A stretch of DNA of 64,000 nucleotides from Cryptomeria japonica (taxonomy: Eukaryota > Streptophyta > Pinopsida > Cupressales > Cupressaceae), in assembly GCF_030272615.1 (NCBI RefSeq), contig NC_081414.1, positions 334,351,427-334,415,426 of the forward strand, given 5' to 3'. The translations under genes and the position numbers were made by a program. This document shows positions 57,378 to 64,000 of the stretch, one piece after another; the first letter of the stretch is position 1, and every line of letters begins with the position of its first letter. The notes under the pieces are model-generated. The model saw only the letters and a program-made list of their open reading frames with translations, did not search any database and was not told the origin of the DNA.

Positions 57378-58091
57378 TGTAAGGAAGTTAAGTAGCAAAA
57401 CAACTTCCTACACTAACCTTGAGAGGAGGTTAATACAAAAACTTTTACAGATCGTTACAACAGTTACATTTACTTAACAAAAATGGACACGATAACATGC
57501 ATACCATAACACAATGATTTACATGGGGAAAACCCTTTTGGGAGAAAAATCACACACTCCAAATGCAGCTCAATATATTATTCACCAATCAATAATAGAT
57601 TACAATATACTTGTAGAGCAAACTCTTTATAGGAGTACCACTAACCAAAGACTTAGAAGTAACTCAATCACCATAAGACTCTTACACAAAACCTCTATCT
57701 CACACACCTCATATATAGGAGATACAATACAAGAAATCATCAAACGGTATTACAAAACCATGGGCTAAAACCACCCAATAAAGTAGAGTTGACCTTATAT
57801 CCCTTCCAAATGCCCTATGACATGTTAAAACACACATCAACACATGTCCCTCCCTTCTTACGCCCACTTTTCAAGGCATTTAGGGGCCTCTAAAGTCCTC
57901 AAAATTAAATTTAAACCTTTCATTGCACCCCTCCAAAATGAAAAAAATTAATATCTTCAAAACTAGTTGTGATCTTGCGACATAAATTTACCGGAATGCT
58001 TATGTAGCCAACCATTTCATTCTCAAATGAAAAATTATTATAAATAGTAACCTCATGTAAATACAAAGTTGAGACAACATTTTTACCAACA
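57378..58091 (-). repeat. C2 5' LTR
   Basis: Starts TGTAAGGAAGTTAAGTAGC and ends TTTTACCAACA. Carries the segment ACTAACCAAAGACTTAGAAG through ATGGGCTAA (about 57650-57765) that is missing from the left copy. Confidence 0.8.
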
Positions 58092-58373
58092 AATATACTA
58101 CTCAGATCCAGATGCATGAAAAAATTTGACGACTATAGCTCACTTTTTTCACATATTTACCTTCATTTTTCAACAATTTATCTTAATTTAGCATTTCAAC
58201 TCACAAAAGAGGGTCAATTCATTCACACCACCCCTTAAATCCATTCAATATTCAGTCCTTAACAATCTTGATTTGGGATTGGATCTATTAGATTCCTCCC
58301 TCTTTTGAATGTAATAGTAAATTAGCTATTTTCATCCCTCTAATGGTGGAAACCCTAATTTTCACCTTTACAA
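58092..58373 (+). mobile_element. Gypsy-type LTR, right part
   Basis: After the C2 5' LTR, non-C2 sequence (CAGATCCAGATGCATGAAAA ... CCTCCCTCTTTTGAATG ... GGAAACCCTAATTTTCACC) runs to TTTACA at 58373. The next five bases are AGGTA, 4 of 5 matching the left flank GGGTA. Telomere-like repeat then resumes in the same G-rich sense as before 44901. No interior is present, so this is a solo LTR of about 1.17 kb before interruption. Confidence 0.6.
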
Positions 58374-60175
58374 GGTAAAATTTGAGTTGAATTTGGGTTA
58401 GGATTCAAGTTAAAGTATAACCCTAATCCTGCATTTAGTCCTAACCCTAACACTCACCATTAGTCCACTACATACCCTAATTATATATCAAACCCGAACC
58501 TATCCCTAATCGTAAACCTAATCCTAACCTTAACTATAACTCTAACCCTAATTCTATCTCTAACCCTAATCCTAACACCAAACCTAACCCTAACCCTAAT
58601 TATAAAACAAACCCTAACCCTAATCTTAACCCTTACTATAACCTTAATTCACTCTAACCATAACCTTAATTCTCTTTCCAACACTAACCTTAACTCCTAC
58701 CCCAACCCAAGTAAATCAAAATTTTAACCTTAACACTAACCCTAACCGTAACCCTAATTCCACCTCTAACCCTATCCTTAATACTAACCCTTACCCTAAC
58801 CTTATCCCAAACCCCAAGCACAACCCTTTTCCTAACACTAACTATTACCCTAATTTTATATCTAACCCTAACCAAGTAATGATAACCCTATTTCTATCTA
58901 TGATTATAACCCAAACCCTACCACTAGCAATAATCTTATTGGCAATCCTAATTCTATATCCAACCCTAACCTATCTCTATTCTTAACTCTAACCTAATTT
59001 TATTAAATTAGTATCAGGGTTAGGGTTAGTGTTAAATTTAGTTTATGATAAAATTAGTGTTATGGTTAGAGTTTAATAAGGGCTCAATTACGATTAGGGT
59101 TAGGATTTGTACTAGGGTTAAGATTAGTGTTGGTGTTAAATTAAGGTTAAGGCATAATTAGTATTGAAATAGGGTTAGGGTTAGGGTTAGGTTAGGTTAG
59201 GGTCAAGGGTAAGGTTACCTGTTCAAATTAGGGTTACCATTGTAGGATAAAGCTTTGGGTTAGGGTTAGGGTTTGTATTATGTTTAAATTAGGGTTGGAG
59301 TTAGTTTTAGGACTCAATTAGAGTCAAATTTAGTGGTATAGTGTTAGGGTTAGGGTTCAATTCATATTAGGCTTTGAGCTAATATTAGTGTTAGAGTTAT
59401 TGTTAGTATTAAATTAGGGTTAATATTATAGTATAGTAATAGCTAGGGTAAAATTACTAGCCCTAACCCTATCCCTAACACTAATCCTAACTCTAATTCA
59501 TTCTTTAACCCTAATATTAACCATAACATTGTTGCTAACCCTAATTCTACCTCTAACATTAACACTAACCCTTCTACTAAACCTAATTCTATCTCTAACC
59601 TTAACCCTAACACTAATTCTATCTCTAACCCTAACGGTATCCCTAATCTTAAGCGTAACCCTAACATTAATAATAGACCATATTCTATCTCTAACTCTAA
59701 CCCGAACCCTAATGCTATTCCAAACTTTAACTCTATTTCTAATACTAATCCTAGCCTTAACCATAACCCTACCGTTAACCCTAATTCTATCCCTAACCCT
59801 AACCCTCACTAATTCTATCTCAGACCCTAATCCCAATCCTAAACCTAACCCTAACCCTAATAATAACTCGTTATATCTCTATCCCAAACTCTAACTCTAT
59901 TTCAAAACTTACCCCTTATACTAACCCTAACCCTATCCCCAATCTTAATTCTAATCCTAACCCAAACTCTAATTAATTATATATCTCTAAGTTCCCTTAT
60001 TCTATCTCTAACCCTAACCCTAATCCTAATCCCAACCCCAAACCTTAATCCTAATTGTAACCCTATTTATATCTCTAACCCTAACCCTAACCCTAACCCT
60101 AACCCTAATCTCAACCCCAAAACTTAATCCTAATTGTAACCCTAATTATATCTCTAACCCTAACCCTAACATTAT
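58374..60175. repeat. Degenerate telomere-like array, segment 3
   Basis: Short G-rich start, C-rich to about 58990, G-rich about 59000-59450 (TTAGGGTTAGGGTTAGG near 59170), then C-rich to 60175 with 5-6 uninterrupted CCCTAA hexamers near 60078-60105. Sense flips at about 58410, 58995 and 59455. CTAATTCTATCTCTAACC is the commonest variant word, as in segment 1. Confidence 0.9.
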
Positions 60176-60540
60176 ATATATTTTATTAAAGACTAATAAT
60201 ATTATATTATTATACTTAATGTCTCGCATGTTGCACCACTACTGCTACTAGCATATATATATTAAATAATTTAATATATATAAAATATACCAAGAGATAT
60301 ATTGCACCTTACAAATTGATGACAATAGGTGCCTCAAGAAGGATATCTCTCAACATATAATTGTATATTATTATTTACTATGTGTATGCTATTTTAACCT
60401 ATATAGAGGTGAATACACACACACACACACAAATTTTCCAATCATAAATGTTCAGTAAGACTCATATTTTATAAATTTTTTAGAAACATTAACAATATTT
60501 TATTAATTTCACCATAGTTGTGCTAATTGCAACAAGATCT
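60176..60540. other. AT-rich spacer
   Basis: TATATA-rich, with a short (CA)n near 60416-60431. No gene seen. Confidence 0.5.
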
Positions 60541-63500
60541 TTTATCCATGTAAGAAAAACAAATAAATTGTGCAATGCAAAAGCGTCATTTCTTTTAATG
60601 AATATGCACATACCAAAAAAAAATTAATAAAATTAAAGTGCACATATCCACACAAAAAAATATAGAGGGACACAAGGTTACCCCTCAAAGTCACATGGGC
60701 ATAGCCTAAAGTCACATGGGTCGAGCTCATAAAGAAGAATACCAAGTATACAAAATGACAATCATAAGGGTGAAGCTTGAGTAACAGATAACCATAGGAA
60801 ACAAACCACTTAAGTCGTAAGAGAAATCCCTCAAGGTGGTAGAGGGGGATCTTGGTCATCGGGTTCACCCCATACATCAGTGGAGTCCAAAGTGATGTTA
60901 GGCAAGGATCACCCCTCATCGGCAGCAACTTCTCCTTCCTCCTTTATCATCACAAACATGTGAAATCACTAAAGTCAATTTGGGAAACCCCTTAGAAGAG
61001 TCAAGCCAATCATCACCACCACCAGAAGTTGACCATCCACTAGCACCACCAAACGTTAGCCATGCCCCCCTCTGAGCCCCACATAGAGACAAAGCCTTTG
61101 TGTGGAGAATAAGCACAGTGCCACCAAGTAGAACCACTCTCAACATCAAATTGGTGATGAGGAGCCTAGGATTTAGGGGTCTACGAACATAGGGCTGAAT
61201 AACTACGGCCACACCGATAGCCAAGAGGTGGGGAATAGCCATGAGATACAAAGTTGTCAAAAGGAACATGAGCCACCATGCAAGGGGAATTTCTCAAGTG
61301 TTCAAGAAACTCCTAGAGGTGAGAAACCTCTTGTGCCACCTTATTTGCCTACACTTGGATTTCAAGAATCACATTGTTGCAAATACATGCTTTTGTAAAA
61401 ACCAAAACATCAATGACAATAGAACTATGGGAAAACAAAACAAAATTTATATCTTTCAATAGAGAAAAGAGAATATCCAGCCTAATAGAATGTCATCTTT
61501 GGGTATACCTGAAAGGGGAACAAGGCCTATCCCCTAGAAGAGCCAGTGCTAGGAAAATGGCTCTAGTCGAAAGGGGCAAAAAATTCATGAATCAAACTCC
61601 ACAAGTTTTGAGAATGGTAACAGAACCATAAGATATGTTTGAAAAGTTGGTTGACCACAAAATGGACAACAAGAGTTTGTAATACCCATATGTTGAAGGT
61701 GAGAGCCCAATGGAAAGCCTTGGAAAAGAGTACACCAAGAAAAGTGGGTGAGCTTAGGTTCAATGATAACATACCATATATTATCAAACCATTGTTTTCA
61801 AATAGAAAGAGGTGATTGCAAATGCCACCAAAGATTCAATGCATGCACCATGGGGAGGTGTGGAGAAATCCAATGATAGCCCAGATGTGGCTTATAATTA
61901 TAGAAGGTGGTGTCAAGAGACCAACACCAATATTTCCACCAAGACTTCACAAAGTGCATACCAATTTTTTATAGAATTTTTAGAGGTAGAGCTAATATAA
62001 CAATGTCAAATGTCTCTCAATCTGGATAGGAAACCTATATTGGTTTTTTATATCTTCTCAAGAGAAAAGATTCATTGAGGCTCTAGAAAATAAATTGTGG
62101 GGGGTACATGAACCCAAGGCAGTTAGGCAAGGGGAAGCCCCTGAATCTGAATGAGTGGAGACCACCAAAGATTGTGTTTGTTGAAAGAAAGGCCATCCTG
62201 AAAGTTAGAAACGACCTACCAGAGTTGGGGCTTAACGACTTTCGAGGCGTGCCAAATTCTTTTGGCCATAAAGGTGCCTTTGATGTGCACAACATCCTTC
62301 ATCACTAGAAAGATTTGAAAAAAAATCCCCTTCTCGGTAGGCCAATTAATAGATAATCAAAAGAAATGCAATGTCTGAGGAGCAATTTTTAGGCTTTAGT
62401 GCAAAAAATGACAAGAAAAAATGTCTTGGCGTTGGGTAGAGAGGACCCCAAGACCACCAGAGTCATGCAAGAGACAACAAAACTCCTAGGAAACTCTATG
62501 GAAACCCTCATGGTATTCAGAAGAGACCCATGCAAGAAATCTCTCAAAAAAATTTCCAGATTGAAATAAGAAGCCCAACAAGAAGAGTAGTAATCATGGG
62601 TGGTTGAAAGAATTTTGGAGCACACCTAAAACTGCCAGCCATCAAAAGCAGTTTGGTAATTAAAAAGGAAAGTTTTTTTTCTATCCTATCAAGGACTACA
62701 TTCTAAATATCCACTAGCAAAGCCTAGAAAACAAAAATAATGCCCAAAACCGAAATATTTCACCATGCCCTATCCACTTCCAAATATATTGGAGCAACCA
62801 AGGTGCATTCGAGAGAAAGGATTTCCTATATCACTAGGTCTTATGCCATTGAATGATAGACATAGAAGCCAAACGAAATTTATCAAGGCAATGGAGGGCC
62901 TCCTTTATATTTTTCTCATATTCAACAATTATAAAAAAATATGAATCATTCGAGAAGTGGTCATTAACAAGCTAGTTAGGCAACTAAGGTAGGGAAATCG
63001 TGCAAATATGTCTCACAAAAATAGATTAAGCTAAGAAGTGCCAAAAACCTTCAACAACCAAAACATCAAAGAGGGGGAAAGAGTGCAAACTTGGCGAATA
63101 GACTAATGAAGCCCAAGAAAATTGAGATTGACAACCATTAATGTTGATACATGCAGAGGCATATCCAAACAACTTCTTTACAAATTGAATGAAACAAAGG
63201 CCAAAACCAAGAGCATCCAACATAGCTAAATGAATGGCCATTCAATACGGTCATAGCCTTTGGTAAAATCAATTTTGAGTAACAAGGCTTGTTATCAAGA
63301 ATGACGAACCATTTCATGACTTCCCAAACAACAATAATATTGTCCAAGATGAATTAAGATTTGATAAAGCTGGTTTGTTCAGGTTTCAAACAATTTATGG
63401 GAGCAAGTACCTAATCTTCAAAGCCAAGGCCTTCGCAATGATTTTGTAGGATACATTGAGCAATGTTATTGATAGCTAGTTACATATGTTTTATAAATCA

Positions 63501-64000
63501 CCAATATTAGGTATGAATTTATGTTGCCTTTGTTAATTAACTATCCTAGAGACTTGTTTTGAAAAGCTTTAAGATAAACTTTGTGCAAATTTGGACTCAC
63601 ACAATGCCATGGGACTTTGTAGAATCACAAGGAAATACATGAGATTTAGGGGCTTTGTCATCCACCATGGAATTGAAAGCTTCTTTAAGATCTTCAAGAG
63701 TGAGAAATTGTTCATAGTAGGCATTCTAAGCTTCAAAGAGCTTAACAAGGAACACTCAAAGGAAATCTTCAAGAGCTTTGTCTCTCTCAGGGGAGGCATC
63801 TTGAGTAATGAAAATGTTATCATAATGGTAAACAAATGCTTAGAGAATGTTTGGTAGCTCATAGAGCATCATTTAGCCATGTTTTATATTTCTATGTCTG
63901 ATTAGGAGTGACGAGCTCGCAGAGCTAGAAAGAACTCTTTAGAAGCATGGTCACCCACCTTCAACCAGTGAAGTCTAGGTTTGATTTGAGCCCCTTAATC
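60541..64000 (-). mobile_element. LINE (L1-type), dead, running off the right edge
   Basis: Minus strand. At the right edge the reading is already in the reverse-transcriptase region: INKGNINSYL near 63510, then LLLKIDFTKGYDRIEWPFI (near 63255-63290, first catalytic Asp) and ALGFGLCFIQFVKKLFGYAS. A decayed palm block (LVNDHFSNDSYF) stands where FVDD is expected. Further on are GLSFNKHNLWWSPLI (near 62190) and a zinc-finger (zf-RVT) like region at 61787-61563. The 3' part (61269-60541) has long but unassigned frames. It shares reverse-transcriptase blocks with the LINE at 14.3-17.8 kb. Frameshifts and stops abound; endonuclease and ORF1 would lie beyond the window. Confidence 0.75.

Larger units (their letters stand above)
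45791..58091 (-). mobile_element. C2: Copia retrotransposon carrying two later insertions
   Basis: 3' LTR 45791-46394, 5' LTR 57378-58091, primer-site complement 57363-57375. Gag, zinc knuckle, protease, integrase, reverse transcriptase and RNase H are all recognisable in canonical Copia order on the minus strand. It is interrupted in RNase H by a solo LTR (46858-47629) and between integrase and reverse transcriptase by element B (about 49010-54990). The left LTR lacks about 115 bases present in the right one. Flanking 5-mers CACAT and AATAT match only 3 of 5. Without the insertions it would be about 5.5 kb, a usual Copia size. Confidence 0.85.

Noticed and set aside
58374-60175. A true chromosome end (telomere)
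   Set aside because: Degenerate, flips strand sense several times, and has ordinary transposon sequence on both sides, including a LINE beyond it.

Overview
This window looks like a stretch of a very repeat-rich nuclear plant genome. The evidence is a gene with spliced plant-style exons (a SWEET sugar transporter), an isolated R2R3-MYB exon, plant Copia and Gypsy long terminal repeats (LTRs) with initiator tRNA-Met primer sites, plant L1-type LINEs, and AT-rich intergenic DNA. The density of old nested elements and the long degenerate repeats suggest a giant genome, plausibly a gymnosperm or conifer, but that is inference. There is nothing prokaryotic here, and I found no rRNA or tRNA genes and no CRISPR array.

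Layout, left to right. 0-0.8 kb: unassigned exon-like scraps. 0.8-2.9 kb: about 5.8 copies of a ~360-bp tandem repeat. 4.1-7.1 kb (-): a broken DDE-like transposase gene. 7.2-8.9 kb: 'element A', a 20-bp satellite between a GA tract and a CT tract, flanked by perfect palindromes. 9.4-10.1 kb: CATCGG-rich repeats. 11.75-13.52 kb (+): the SWEET gene, the only gene that looks intact. 14.3-17.8 kb (+): a dead LINE, abutted by a non-autonomous LTR element (RE17, ~17.79-23.61 kb). 25.2-32.1 kb: a second non-autonomous LTR element (RE25) inside a GA-rich tract, with a perfect 5-bp target-site duplication. 33.41-33.54 kb: one R2R3-MYB exon. 33.9-35.1 kb: diverged tandem duplication with a SWIM-type transposase fragment. 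36.5-37.2 kb: near-perfect 362-bp tandem duplication running into an LTR (37.1-38.5 kb).

38.7-60.2 kb is one nested structure. A degenerate telomere-like array (TTAGGG/CCCTAA) is split by a truncated Copia (C1, 39.98-44.24 kb) and by a Gypsy LTR (44.90-58.37 kb). That LTR is itself split by a Copia (C2, 45.79-58.09 kb). C2 is split in turn by a solo LTR (46.86-47.63 kb) and by 'element B' (~49.01-55.00 kb), a 6-kb inverted-repeat element carrying the same satellite as element A. 60.5-64.0 kb (-) is a second dead LINE, running off the window.

Two candidates for something undescribed stand out. The first is the palindrome-ended, satellite-bearing inverted-repeat family (A and B): B has clearly moved, and A sits beside a transposase relic. 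The second is a non-pol protein of unknown function, collinear in two diverged gag-bearing LTR elements (RE17 and RE25).
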